A program made the position numbers and the translations under genes. This document shows positions 1 through 9,160 of a stretch of 64,000 nt of DNA, in pieces. The stretch spans positions 186,001-250,000 of the forward strand of contig OY970226.1 in the NCBI GenBank assembly GCA_963714065.1, given 5' to 3'. The stretch comes from JAZKID01 sp963714065. GTDB taxonomy: Bacteria; Pseudomonadota; Alphaproteobacteria; Rhizobiales; UBA4765. Under the pieces are notes generated by a model that had not been told where the DNA came from, searched no databases, and worked only from the letters and a program-made list of their open reading frames with translations. How positions within the stretch are numbered: position 1 is the stretch's first letter; each line of letters starts with the position of its first letter.

Positions 1-90
1 GGCTTGACCGCCGATTCAGACGCGCAGGATTTCCTGCGCCAGAGCACGGTCAGCGTGCTGCGTGTTGGCGCAAACTTTCATCTGAACTAA
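1..90 (+). CDS. 3' end of an unidentified gene
   Basis: An open frame enters from the left edge and runs 29 codons to a TAA at 88-90. The last residues (VLRVGANFHLN) alternate hydrophobic and polar side chains, as in the last strand of an outer-membrane beta-barrel, but the final residue is Asn rather than the usual Phe. The frame converges on secG with a 12-base gap. Too little is visible to name it; a barrel or autotransporter end is a guess. Confidence 0.45.
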   Translation, partial: GLTADSDAQDFLRQSTVSVLRVGANFHLN

Positions 91-102
91 GATCCGAATT
101 AT

Positions 103-429
103 TCAGCGCGAAATCGGCACTTGCGGTGCGGCGGGTTGCGCCGGAGCCGGAGTTGCGGGCGCCTGCTGCAGCGGCACCTGATCGAAAATGGAGCGCGGCG
201 TATCGGAAGACGGCCTACCCAGATAGGCAAGCGTCATCGATGTGAGGAAAAACAGCCCCGCGAGAATGGCCGTGCCGCGCGTCAGAATATTCGCCTTGCC
301 GCGCGAGGTGAGGAAACCGCTCACGCCGCCGCCCATGCCAAGCCCGCCGCCTTCGGAGCGCTGCAACAGCACGACCCCGATTAATGCGAGCACGACAAGC
401 AGATGGATAATGATGACGATTTCGGACAT
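103..429 (-). CDS. secG: Preprotein translocase subunit SecG
   Basis: SecG is the small inner-membrane subunit of the SecYEG channel and assists SecA-driven export. The 108-residue product has a first membrane helix at about residues 3-22, the family loop with LLQRSEGGGLGMGGG, then a second helix at about 52-70. The C-terminus is a Pro/Ala/Gln-rich tail, common in alphaproteobacterial SecG. Length and topology fit. In related genomes secG sits next to tpiA on the same strand. Here the two keep strand and order but are separated by about 2.9 kb holding three orphan genes. Confidence 0.93.
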   Translation of the reverse strand: MSEIVIIIHLLVVLALIGVVLLQRSEGGGLGMGGGVSGFLTSRGKANILTRGTAILAGLFFLTSMTLAYLGRPSSDTPRSIFDQVPLQQAPATPAPAQPAAPQVPISR

Positions 430-493
430 GCAACCGGCTTAGCTTAAGGCCCGCCCGATGGCAAGCAGGCCAGCCGTAAATAGCTGGCACGTA

Positions 494-522
494 TTGGATA
501 ATATGATTTTGTGAGCAATACT
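494..522 (+). promoter_or_regulatory. Candidate promoter of the 571-1161 gene
   Basis: TTGGAT at 494-499 and AATACT at 517-522 are separated by 17 bases, a sigma70-like arrangement about 50 bases ahead of the start codon. Both boxes are imperfect, so this is only a candidate. Confidence 0.28.
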
Positions 523-570
523 GCGCTAATTCTTCTTTTCAGCAAGCATAAAAAAGAATAGACTTGTTAC

Positions 571-1161
571 ATGTATGTAAATCGGCAATTTGATTTAAAA
601 GAGGCAAATATCGCCTCACCCAAAGCGTTTGCGAACAGTATTGCAGCGCAACAGCCGGCTGCGGAGAAACCAAAATCCTCCGAAGTTCTGGCGTCGGAAA
701 TTTACCAGTATATGCAAATTGCCATAAATGATGGGTTCCAGCATGCGCATGATACGGAGCCTTATTATTTGATTTTAAAAAAATATAAATTTTCGCAAGA
801 AGCAAGAACTGCGGCCGAGGAGATAAAAGATAAACTCTACAGAGGAGAAGCCGCCCTGAGGCGCGCCATGGACATATTTACCAGGCAGGATTTTCCCCGC
901 AATGATATCGAGCCGCTTATAAAAAATATCGAAAATGCCGGAGACCGCTTTATGGAGGCGCGGCATGCCTGCGATCAAAATCATCGATTGGCTTTTGCCG
1001 AAGGCGAAGAACGTAATTTCTTCGTAACCGGCAGCGAACAGGTCGCAAATCTATGGGCTGAATTCACAAAGCTGGTTGCCAACGTCAACCAGAAGGTTCA
1101 ACAGATCGAGCCGCTCAGGCACATCAAGATCGAAAATTTTGAACTCAATGAGAGACCGTGA
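571..1161 (+). CDS. Orphan helical protein with FAxxIAAQQP N-terminal motif
   Basis: I do not recognise this 196-residue protein. It has no signal peptide or membrane helix and reads as charged and alpha-helical. Residues 17-29 (PKAFANSIAAQQP) match residues 20-32 of the protein at 42086-43063 (PNIFATTLAAQQP). The C-terminal half also resembles that protein: an LYRGEAALRRAM helix near residue 90, then VTG-x-(E)Q and LW near residues 152-161. The ATG at 571 lacks a strong Shine-Dalgarno, so the exact start is uncertain. The gene is AT-richer than its neighbours and begins a three-gene insert between secG and tpiA. It is probably a member of a lineage-specific family; function unknown. Confidence 0.7.
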   Translation: MYVNRQFDLKEANIASPKAFANSIAAQQPAAEKPKSSEVLASEIYQYMQIAINDGFQHAHDTEPYYLILKKYKFSQEARTAAEEIKDKLYRGEAALRRAMDIFTRQDFPRNDIEPLIKNIENAGDRFMEARHACDQNHRLAFAEGEERNFFVTGSEQVANLWAEFTKLVANVNQKVQQIEPLRHIKIENFELNERP

Positions 1162-1237
1162 GTCTCCGAGACTGCGCATCAATCCGATAATTTTATAATA
1201 CCATTTTTAGAAATTGGGAGTAACGCCAGTATAACGA

Positions 1238-2242
1238 TTACTGCGGCCGCGGCGGCTGCGGGCTCGGTGACCTGCTCGGAACAGGTCCATCAGTTTGAGG
1301 AGCAGAAGTAACGCCGGTTTGGCGCGGGCGTATTGTTGACTGTGCTGGCGCCGATATCGGTGTTGGCGCGGGGGATGGTATAGGACCCGTATAGGGAGCC
1401 AGCGTTTTTTCAGAAGCACGGTCGCCGATGACAACAATATCGCGGCCCGGTTTCAATTTCACTTCCTTGCCTTCAAAAGTCTTGAGTGGTTCGCCGTTCG
1501 GGGTCTTAATGAGGGATTTTGTAAAACCGGAATATTGAAGACCTAGGTAATCGCCCGTGAAACGGTTCAGTACATAAGGCACGCCTTCCGCGTCGACAAA
1601 AACTCCATATTCTCCGCCATCGATTGAATATGAGCCCAGTCCACTATGGAACCGACCGGAAACGAGGCCGTTAGTGGCAAAAAGCTGCTTGTTGCTGGAA
1701 CCGAGGGTTTCAATTTTGTTGAAGCTGGTCGTTTCGACCTTGAATGAATTCGAGCGAGAATTCATGATTCCGCCCGCTGTTACAACCTGCGCTGCTTTTC
1801 GTAGAAATGCTTGTGCGGCAGGCGCTACATAAGGTGCAACTGTTTCACCAACCTTGGTTGCGACGACACTTATAGTTTCTGCAGCCGCCCTTTCAGCAAG
1901 CACCGCACCACCGGTCCCGGCTACACCGAACATGAACAGCGCTTTCCCTATACCATCGACCGTCGTAATATCCCAAATAGGTGGCGCCCAAGGTGATGTG
2001 TCGCCCGTACGGCGCCATGATTTATATTTTTCCATATAATAGTCGATCAGGCTCGGCTCCACTGGGCGCGGCGCAGCTTGCATATAGGTTCTGGAAGAGA
2101 GTTGTTTATCAGCAACCGTTGTAGGCTGGGGCTGCTGTTGTATGGAAGGAGTAGAGGCTGCGATCTCGGCTCGTGAACTTTTTGCTGGCAGCGCTGAAGG
2201 AGGTTCGCCGATCATATCGTCGATCATGTTCAGGAGTTCCAT
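1238..2242 (-). CDS. Orphan protein with hydrophobic segment and Pro-rich tail
   Basis: A 334-residue protein of unknown family. The N-terminal 60 residues are Ser/Gln/Pro-rich and look disordered. A glycine/alanine-rich hydrophobic stretch (around GKALFMFGVAGTGGAVLAE) lies near residues 98-120. The middle part is rich in Gly, Tyr and Phe, and about the last 55 residues are a Pro/Ser/Thr tail. No signal peptide or catalytic motif is visible. The start follows the stop of the 2252-3190 gene by 9 bases, so the two form a bicistronic unit. The hydrophobic segment and disordered ends could suit a surface or secreted protein, but that is a guess. Confidence 0.65.
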   Translation of the reverse strand: MELLNMIDDMIGEPPSALPAKSSRAEIAASTPSIQQQPQPTTVADKQLSSRTYMQAAPRPVEPSLIDYYMEKYKSWRRTGDTSPWAPPIWDITTVDGIGKALFMFGVAGTGGAVLAERAAAETISVVATKVGETVAPYVAPAAQAFLRKAAQVVTAGGIMNSRSNSFKVETTSFNKIETLGSSNKQLFATNGLVSGRFHSGLGSYSIDGGEYGVFVDAEGVPYVLNRFTGDYLGLQYSGFTKSLIKTPNGEPLKTFEGKEVKLKPGRDIVVIGDRASEKTLAPYTGPIPSPAPTPISAPAQSTIRPRQTGVTSAPQTDGPVPSRSPSPQPPRPQ

Positions 2243-2251
2243 AAGCTCTTT

Positions 2252-3190
2252 TTAAATCGTGGCTGTATCAGAATTATCAATTTCGGTTGTATTTTCTACC
2301 CCATTATGTCCATTACCGTTAGCCAGATCATGAACATCCATACCTAGCTTTCTTGCATCCTTTTTGCCCTTTTTTATGATATCCCGACAATTTCTTGCAT
2401 TAAATAAACGCTGGAGCACTATTTCTTCCAATCCCGCGTGCCGGATCGCTGTCCAGTAACTGAATGCATTTGCAGCAATCGTTGCGCCAACGGATATGGC
2501 AAGAACTTCAAGTATGGAGCTTTTGTAAATCTGCCAAAAACTCTGCCGGCTAGCATTTTTCGCTATCTCTGGACATTCATCAAGAATTTGCAATATTCGA
2601 TCTATTTTTTTTTCAGAAGACAGACCGGAATCCCCTCTTATATTTTTTACTTCCTTCTGCTGACACGCTTGAAGCACTTCAAGCCGAATATCCGCCGAAT
2701 AAGGATTGTTTTTCCATTTCCATAACGCCCTTAGAAGATTAATAAAACCTGCAACAATTAGGATAGCCTTCGCCGAATAATGTGGCGTATACCACAAGCT
2801 TTGTCTGTAGGAATTTTGAAAATCCTTCAATTGTTGGATTTTTTTATCTAAAGCCAAGCAATTCTTAAGATTATTGCCGTCATCAGCAGTAACAGGATTA
2901 TTTTCGTATTGTCGCTCGACTTCACTTGCCGTCGGCCAATAAAGACTTTTAAAGTATCGCCAACTACCAGCGATTTGTTTTTTGCTCTTATCAAGCAGTT
3001 GGCCTGCCTTTTGGATACTTTCTTTTCTTAATTCTGAGAGCTTTAGTTTTGCTTGGTCAAGCCTGTTATCTTGTGGATCTAACGCATCAGAAGCAATCTC
3101 GCTCAGAGCTGAATCAAACGATGCATCCAAAGCAGAATTGTTAGGATGATTGACGGCAGATGTTTTGCCGGCCGCGGCAGTCACATTCAT
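2252..3190 (-). CDS. Orphan protein with two membrane segments
   Basis: A 312-residue protein of unknown family. The first 60 residues are polar with many Ala, Ser and Asp. A basic, tryptophan-rich part follows, then two likely membrane segments: about residues 142-160 (AKAILIVAGFINLL) and 226-250 (ILEVLAISVGATIAANAF). The loop between them is charged and the C-terminus is Lys-rich, then Asn/Gly-rich. It starts at an ATG preceded by a weak AGGGA. It is the first gene of a two-gene unit with the 1238-2242 gene. Base composition is visibly AT-richer than tpiA next to it, consistent with later acquisition. Confidence 0.68.
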   Translation of the reverse strand: MNVTAAAGKTSAVNHPNNSALDASFDSALSEIASDALDPQDNRLDQAKLKLSELRKESIQKAGQLLDKSKKQIAGSWRYFKSLYWPTASEVERQYENNPVTADDGNNLKNCLALDKKIQQLKDFQNSYRQSLWYTPHYSAKAILIVAGFINLLRALWKWKNNPYSADIRLEVLQACQQKEVKNIRGDSGLSSEKKIDRILQILDECPEIAKNASRQSFWQIYKSSILEVLAISVGATIAANAFSYWTAIRHAGLEEIVLQRLFNARNCRDIIKKGKKDARKLGMDVHDLANGNGHNGVENTTEIDNSDTATI

Positions 3191-3240
3191 GATTGGAATC
3201 CCTGAAACTGTTTTTGAGAATTATTTGCGTTTCTAAAGCT

Positions 3241-3270
3241 CTATTGTGTAACTTTTGTGAATGGTGACAT
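3241..3270 (-). promoter_or_regulatory. Possible 9-residue leader peptide
   Basis: On the minus strand AAGGAG is followed after 10 bases by an ATG opening a 9-codon frame that ends in TAG, about 50 bases ahead of the 2252-3190 gene. A TTGACG hexamer at 3326-3331 could be the -35 box of the transcript. Such a short frame can arise by chance. Confidence 0.2.
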
Positions 3271-3327
3271 GACTGGAAAACTCCTTGTTAAAATGCTCAT
3301 TAGCCTAAGTTTGAAATGAAATATACG

Positions 3328-4080
<753 letters not shown>

Positions 4081-4191
4081 AACTTATCCCCGCCGCTTCT
4101 TTATGCATTATAATGACTTAGCTTGCCCTGCCGCCTGCGGCTTTGCTATGCGGAATGGGCTTATAAACAGCTTTTAACCTCAAAGGGTCAC

Positions 4192-6063
4192 ATGCTTCAA
4201 CAGCTTCGCCGCGGCGCCGGTTCATGGGTCGCCAGACTTCTCCTGGGCCTGCTTGTCATCAGCTTCGGCCTGTGGGGCATTGGCGATGTTTTTCGCAATT
4301 TCGGCGGGCACACGCTGGCGAGTATCGGCCGCACCGATATTTCCATCGAGAATTTCCGCCGAGCCTATGACCTCGAACGGCAAACGCTGGTGCGGCGTGC
4401 GGGGCGTCCCATCACCAACGAGCAGGCGGAAGCGCTTGGCCTGCGTCAGCGCGTCATCAGCCAGCTTCTGGCGGAAGCCGCCTTCAACGAAGAAGCGCGG
4501 CGGCTGGGGCTGAATGTAAGCAAGAACGCCGTGGTCCGCGATATTGCGCAGGACCCGTCATTCGCCAGCACTGCGGGACGTTTCGACCAGGAGAAATTCG
4601 AACGGCTGCTTAATGTCAACGGCTATACCGAGGCGCGTTATGTGCAGGAGCGAACCGATCTTGCGAAACGGCGCATGCTGGCGCAAAGCCTGAGCTATGG
4701 CGCCAGTCTGCCAGATGTCTATACGCAGGCCGTTCATCGCCTGAAAAACGAAAAACGTACGGTGGATTACATCGTGCTGGCGGCCGACAAGTTCGCCAAG
4801 ATCGATGCGCCCATTCTCGACGAACTCGAAAAATATTACGAGATCGTCAAGGCAAGCTACAACACACCGGAGCGTCGCGCACTGAAACTGCTGACCCTCA
4901 AGCCGGAAGATTTCACCAAGACTATTGCCGTGAGCGACGACGACGCGCGCGCGTCTTATGACAGTCAGTCGGAAAAATTCATCAAACCGGAAAAGCGGCA
5001 GATCGAGCAGTTCAATTTTACCGACATGCAAAGAGCGAAAGAAACTGCCGCGCAACTTAAGGCAAATCCCGGTGCAACCGACCAGTTGCTACCGAAGGGA
5101 ACGGCGCGCAACGATCTGGGTCTTGTCACCAAAAATGATTTGATCGATCCCGCCGTGCGCGATGCCGCTTTCGCATTGCCTGCCGGAAAAGTCAGCGATG
5201 CGATCGAGGGCCAGTTCGGCCCCGTGGTGGTGCACGTCGTCAAGATCGAGCCAGGCGAGACGGCTTCTTTCGAGAAGGCAAAAGTAGCAATCAGGCAGGA
5301 GATTGCCGCGCAGCGTGCCCGCGACGCGCTGTTCGACGTGCACGACAAGATCGAGAACGAGCGCGCTTCCGGCGCGCGGCTTGAGGAAATCGCGACCAAG
5401 TTCAACCTCAAGATCGAAACCGCCCAGCCGGTCGACAAACAGGGTATGACGGAAGCGCAAACGCCGGGCACTGTCGAGGCTGCGGTTCTTAACGATGCGT
5501 TCCAATCCGAACAGGGGATCGATAATGAGCCCGTACAGCTTCCCAATCAAAGCTGGGTGTGGTTCGAGGTGGAGAAAATAATCGCTGAGCGCGAGCGCCC
5601 GCTTGCCGAAGTACGCAAGCAGGTGGAGCAACAATGGCGCGGCAATCAAGAGCGCATGGTCCTGTCGGAGAAATCGCGAGCGCTGCTTGAGGAACTGAAG
5701 AACGGCAAGAAACTCGACGCGATCGCACGCGAGCAGCAGGCACCGCTCAAGAGCACGCCGTCTTTCGCGCGCGACGGCAAGGTGCCGGATTTCTCGCCTT
5801 CCGCCGTCAATTCCGCTTTTCGTATTGCCGTCAACCAGGCTGACACCGGGCTTGCCGCAAATAATCGCGACCGCCTGATTTTCGTTGTCAGGAAAAACGA
5901 AGTGCCACCTTTGCTGCAGCCCGACGAGAAGATCGTGAAAATGCTTCGCGACGGCATGCATGACGATCTGCTTTTTCAATTCGTCGCGGGCGTACAGCAG
6001 GATCTGAACGCCACGGTGAATACAGCGCTTGCGGAACGGCTGACGGCTGGCTCGTCGCAATGA
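4192..6063 (+). CDS. ppiD: SurA N-terminal / PpiD-like peptidyl-prolyl isomerase
   Basis: Inner-membrane-anchored periplasmic chaperone of the PpiD type, thought to help proteins leaving the Sec channel to fold. I chose the ATG at 4192 (MLQQLRRGAG), which follows AAAGGG, rather than the upstream in-frame codon at 4123. That start puts the single membrane anchor at residues 11-32 just after a short basic cytoplasmic tail, the PpiD layout. A SurA-like N-terminal domain covers about 35-160 and a parvulin-like domain about 230-370, with a long helical C-terminal region. Its stop overlaps the trpE start by ATGA, tying it to the trp operon. Confidence 0.87.
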   Translation: MLQQLRRGAGSWVARLLLGLLVISFGLWGIGDVFRNFGGHTLASIGRTDISIENFRRAYDLERQTLVRRAGRPITNEQAEALGLRQRVISQLLAEAAFNEEARRLGLNVSKNAVVRDIAQDPSFASTAGRFDQEKFERLLNVNGYTEARYVQERTDLAKRRMLAQSLSYGASLPDVYTQAVHRLKNEKRTVDYIVLAADKFAKIDAPILDELEKYYEIVKASYNTPERRALKLLTLKPEDFTKTIAVSDDDARASYDSQSEKFIKPEKRQIEQFNFTDMQRAKETAAQLKANPGATDQLLPKGTARNDLGLVTKNDLIDPAVRDAAFALPAGKVSDAIEGQFGPVVVHVVKIEPGETASFEKAKVAIRQEIAAQRARDALFDVHDKIENERASGARLEEIATKFNLKIETAQPVDKQGMTEAQTPGTVEAAVLNDAFQSEQGIDNEPVQLPNQSWVWFEVEKIIAERERPLAEVRKQVEQQWRGNQERMVLSEKSRALLEELKNGKKLDAIAREQQAPLKSTPSFARDGKVPDFSPSAVNSAFRIAVNQADTGLAANNRDRLIFVVRKNEVPPLLQPDEKIVKMLRDGMHDDLLFQFVAGVQQDLNATVNTALAERLTAGSSQ

Positions 6064-7547
6064 GGCTTATCGAGCCTGGCTTTGCGGATTTCGAAAAAAA
6101 TCACGCGGCGGGAAAGCCGCAGGTCGTCTACACACGCCTTGCCGCCGACCTCAACACGCCGGTCGGCGCCTATATAAAACTCTTTGAGCATTTCGGCGAA
6201 GGCTTCCTGCTCGAATCCGTGCAAGGCGGCGCGGTGCGCGGGCGCTATTCGACCCTGGGTTTCGCTCCCGATCTAGTACTGCGCGCCGACGAGAACGGTA
6301 CCCAGATCCACCGCGGCAATGCCGTGAAGAAAGATAATAAGCCTTTTTTCGCAAGCCTGCGCGAACTTCTGCACGAAAGCCGTATCGACATGCCGGAAAA
6401 CCTGCCGTCGATGGCGGCGGGAATTTTTGAACTCATGGGATATGACTGCGTGCGCGAGATCGAAACGATCGGCGACAGCAAGCACGACCCGCTCGACCTG
6501 CCACGCGCGCATCTGCTGCGGCCGACCCTGGTTGTGGTATTCGACAATGTGCGCGACGAAATCGTGCTCGTCACGCCTTGCCGGCATAATGACGCGAGCA
6601 ATGCCGCAGCGCTTTACGAAAAGGCGAGCCAAAAATTGCGGCAAGCCGTTAGCTGTTTGCAAAAACCCGCACCCGAATCCTTTGACGAAAACTGTTTCGC
6701 TCCAGCCGCGCCAGAATCTAATATACGTCGCGAGGATTATTTGCGCATGGTGGAACGAGCGAAGGAATATATTTTCGCCGGCGACGCATTTCAGATCGTG
6801 CTCTCGCAACGTTTCGAGACGGATTTCCCCCTGCCGCCCTTCAAACTTTACCGCGCGTTACGGCGGACAAATCCCTCGCCCTATATGTTTTATTTCGATT
6901 TGAACGAAAGCAGCGACTTTGCGATTGCCGGTTCTTCGCCGGAAATCTGCGTGCAGTTGCGCGGCGACAGGGTGACGCTGCGGCCGATCGCGGGCACGAC
7001 GCGGCGCGGAAAAACGCCAGCCGAAGACAAGACGCTCGGTGAGAAACTGCTGAGCGACCCGAAGGAGCGGGCCGAGCACCTCATGCTGCTCGATCTCGGC
7101 CGCAACGATGTGGGGCGCGTGGCGCAAACCGGCACGGTCGAAGTCGAGGAACAGTTCGCGCTGGAATATTATTCGGAAGTGATGCACATCGTCTCGCAGG
7201 TGGGGGGCAAGCTGAGGCCGGGGCTCGACTGCATCGATGTGCTCAAGGCCGCTTTCCCGGCAGGTACGGTTTCGGGCGCACCGAAAGTGCGCGCCATGCA
7301 GATCATCAACGAGCTTGAGCCCGACCAGCGCGGTTTTTATGCCGGTTGCGCCGGTTATTTTTCCGCCAATGGCGATATGGACACCGCCATCATCCTGCGC
7401 ACCGGACTTATGAAAAACGACAGGCTTTACGTGCAGGCGGGCGCGGGCATCGTTGCCGACAGCGTTCCGGAAAAGGAACAGGCCGAGTGCGAGGCGAAAG
7501 CGCGCGCGGTATTTCGCGCCGCCGAAGTTGCGGGAGGTGTTGCATGA
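6060..7547 (+). CDS. trpE: Anthranilate synthase component I
   Basis: Makes anthranilate from chorismate with ammonia supplied by the TrpG domain; first step of tryptophan synthesis. The 495-residue protein has the N-terminal LLESV region, which in TrpE contributes to the tryptophan feedback site. The C-terminal chorismate-binding domain (about 225-485) shows AGSSPEICVQL, RPIAGTTRRGK, LMLLDLGRNDVGRV and FPAGTVSGAPKVRAMQII. The ATG overlaps the ppiD stop (ATGA) and its own stop overlaps the trpG start (ATGA), so translation is coupled along the operon. No attenuator can fit inside the overlaps; any control would lie ahead of ppiD. Confidence 0.96.
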   Translation: MRLIEPGFADFEKNHAAGKPQVVYTRLAADLNTPVGAYIKLFEHFGEGFLLESVQGGAVRGRYSTLGFAPDLVLRADENGTQIHRGNAVKKDNKPFFASLRELLHESRIDMPENLPSMAAGIFELMGYDCVREIETIGDSKHDPLDLPRAHLLRPTLVVVFDNVRDEIVLVTPCRHNDASNAAALYEKASQKLRQAVSCLQKPAPESFDENCFAPAAPESNIRREDYLRMVERAKEYIFAGDAFQIVLSQRFETDFPLPPFKLYRALRRTNPSPYMFYFDLNESSDFAIAGSSPEICVQLRGDRVTLRPIAGTTRRGKTPAEDKTLGEKLLSDPKERAEHLMLLDLGRNDVGRVAQTGTVEVEEQFALEYYSEVMHIVSQVGGKLRPGLDCIDVLKAAFPAGTVSGAPKVRAMQIINELEPDQRGFYAGCAGYFSANGDMDTAIILRTGLMKNDRLYVQAGAGIVADSVPEKEQAECEAKARAVFRAAEVAGGVA

Positions 7548-9160
7548 CCGTGCTCCTGCTCGACAATTACGACAGCTTCACGTTCAACCTTGCGCATATG
7601 CTGGGAGTTGCCGGCGTCGAAGTCGACGTTCGCCGCAATGATGCCTTAAGCGCCGACGATGTACTGGCCATGAACCCTGAAGCCATCGTGATTTCGCCGG
7701 GCCCCTGCACGCCGAAAGAGGCCGGGATTACATTAGAGCTGATTGAAAAAGCGGCAGCGCATATTCCCATTCTCGGCGTATGCCTCGGCCATCAGGCCAT
7801 CGGCCAGGTTTTCGGCGGCAAGATCGTGCGGCAAGCGCCGATGCACGGCAAGACGGACCTGATCGAACATGGAGGGCGCGGCCTGTTTCATGGCCTGAAT
7901 GCCGCCATCTGGGCAACGCGCTATCATTCGCTGGTTGTCGAGCCGGAAGATTTACCGGAGGAGCTCGAAATCACGGCGCGCACACGCGACGGGCTGATCA
8001 TGGGGCTTCAGCACAAAACATATTGCGTGCACGGCGTGCAGTTTCATCCCGAAAGCATTGCAACCGAACATGGCGCGCGCCTGATCGGAAATTTCCTTCG
8101 GCTTGCAAAGCGCGAGCGACTGGCAGAAGCAGTAGTTGCGCCCGTCACAACCGAAATGAAATCCTTTATCGCGAAAGCCAGCGACGAGCCGCTATCGCAG
8201 GACGAGGCGCATACGGTTTTCGATATCATCATGCAGGGCAAGGCGACGCAGGCGCAGATTGCGGGATTGTTGACAGCGCTGCATTTGCGTGGCGAGACGG
8301 CGGAGGAACTGACGGGTGCCGCCATCAGCGTGCGCGCATGCTGCCAGCGCATCGATGCGCCGGAAAATGCCATCGATATCGTCGGGACCGGCGGCGACGG
8401 TTCGAACTCGCTCAATATTTCGACTGCGGCGGCGCTGGTTACGGCCGCTTGCGGCGTGCCTGTCGCCAAGCATGGTAACCGTTCCGTTTCCTCGCGATGC
8501 GGTTCGGCCGATGTGCTGGAAAAACTCGGCATTAATATTGAGGCGCCTTTTGAGGCGATTGCGCATTCGATCAAGAAGGCGAATTTCGGCTTTATGTTCG
8601 CGCCGCTTTATCATCAGGCGATCAAGCATGTCATGCCGGTGCGGCGCGAGCTCGGCATGCCGACGATCTTCAACCTGATTGGCCCGCTCGCCAATCCCGC
8701 TTTCGTCAAATATGCGCTGATCGGCGTGAATGCCGAACGCTGGCTAGATATTTTCGCCGACGTGTTCGGGCGTCTCGGCGGCATCAGGGCATGGATCGTG
8801 CACGGGCATGCCGGGCTGGACGAGATCAGCGTTTCCGGGCCGACCGAGGTGGTGGAATTCGATGCCGGTAAAACACGGCGCTTTACGCTGACGCCCGAAG
8901 ACGCCGGACTTGCGCGCCATCCCGCAAGAGAACTGCGCGGCGGCGATGCTGCTGAGAATGCCGGGTTTTTGCGCGCGCTTCTTGATGGCAAACACAGCGC
9001 CTATCGCGACGCGGTTGTCCTGAATGCGGCGGCGGCATTGGTGATTGCCGGCAAGGCCCGGGATTTGCGGGAAGGTGCTGCCCATGCCGCGCGGGTGCTG
9101 GACAATAAAGCGGCCGCGAGCACGCTCGAAAAAATCGCCACACTCAGCAAACAGGCATGA
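7544..9160 (+). CDS. trpGD: TrpG-TrpD fusion: anthranilate synthase amidotransferase / anthranilate phosphoribosyltransferase
   Basis: One 538-residue frame carries both activities. Residues 1-195 are a class I glutamine amidotransferase with LLDNYDSFTFNL, the nucleophile Cys80 in GVCLGHQ, and His168/Glu170 in FHPES; it feeds ammonia to TrpE. Residues about 206-538 are anthranilate phosphoribosyltransferase with GTGGDGSNSLNIST at 281-294 and KHGNRS just after. The start at 7544 overlaps the trpE stop. A Met at residue 205 would open a stand-alone TrpD but has no Shine-Dalgarno, and no stop separates the domains, so I read it as a true fusion. E. coli TrpD is a similar fusion of 531 residues; separate genes are usual in alphaproteobacteria. 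Confidence 0.94.
   Translation: MTVLLLDNYDSFTFNLAHMLGVAGVEVDVRRNDALSADDVLAMNPEAIVISPGPCTPKEAGITLELIEKAAAHIPILGVCLGHQAIGQVFGGKIVRQAPMHGKTDLIEHGGRGLFHGLNAAIWATRYHSLVVEPEDLPEELEITARTRDGLIMGLQHKTYCVHGVQFHPESIATEHGARLIGNFLRLAKRERLAEAVVAPVTTEMKSFIAKASDEPLSQDEAHTVFDIIMQGKATQAQIAGLLTALHLRGETAEELTGAAISVRACCQRIDAPENAIDIVGTGGDGSNSLNISTAAALVTAACGVPVAKHGNRSVSSRCGSADVLEKLGINIEAPFEAIAHSIKKANFGFMFAPLYHQAIKHVMPVRRELGMPTIFNLIGPLANPAFVKYALIGVNAERWLDIFADVFGRLGGIRAWIVHGHAGLDEISVSGPTEVVEFDAGKTRRFTLTPEDAGLARHPARELRGGDAAENAGFLRALLDGKHSAYRDAVVLNAAAALVIAGKARDLREGAAHAARVLDNKAAASTLEKIATLSKQA

Noticed and set aside
7346..7543. N-terminal extension of TrpGD
   Set aside because: This is trpE read in another frame; the true start at 7544 overlaps the trpE stop and starts the conserved amidotransferase sequence.
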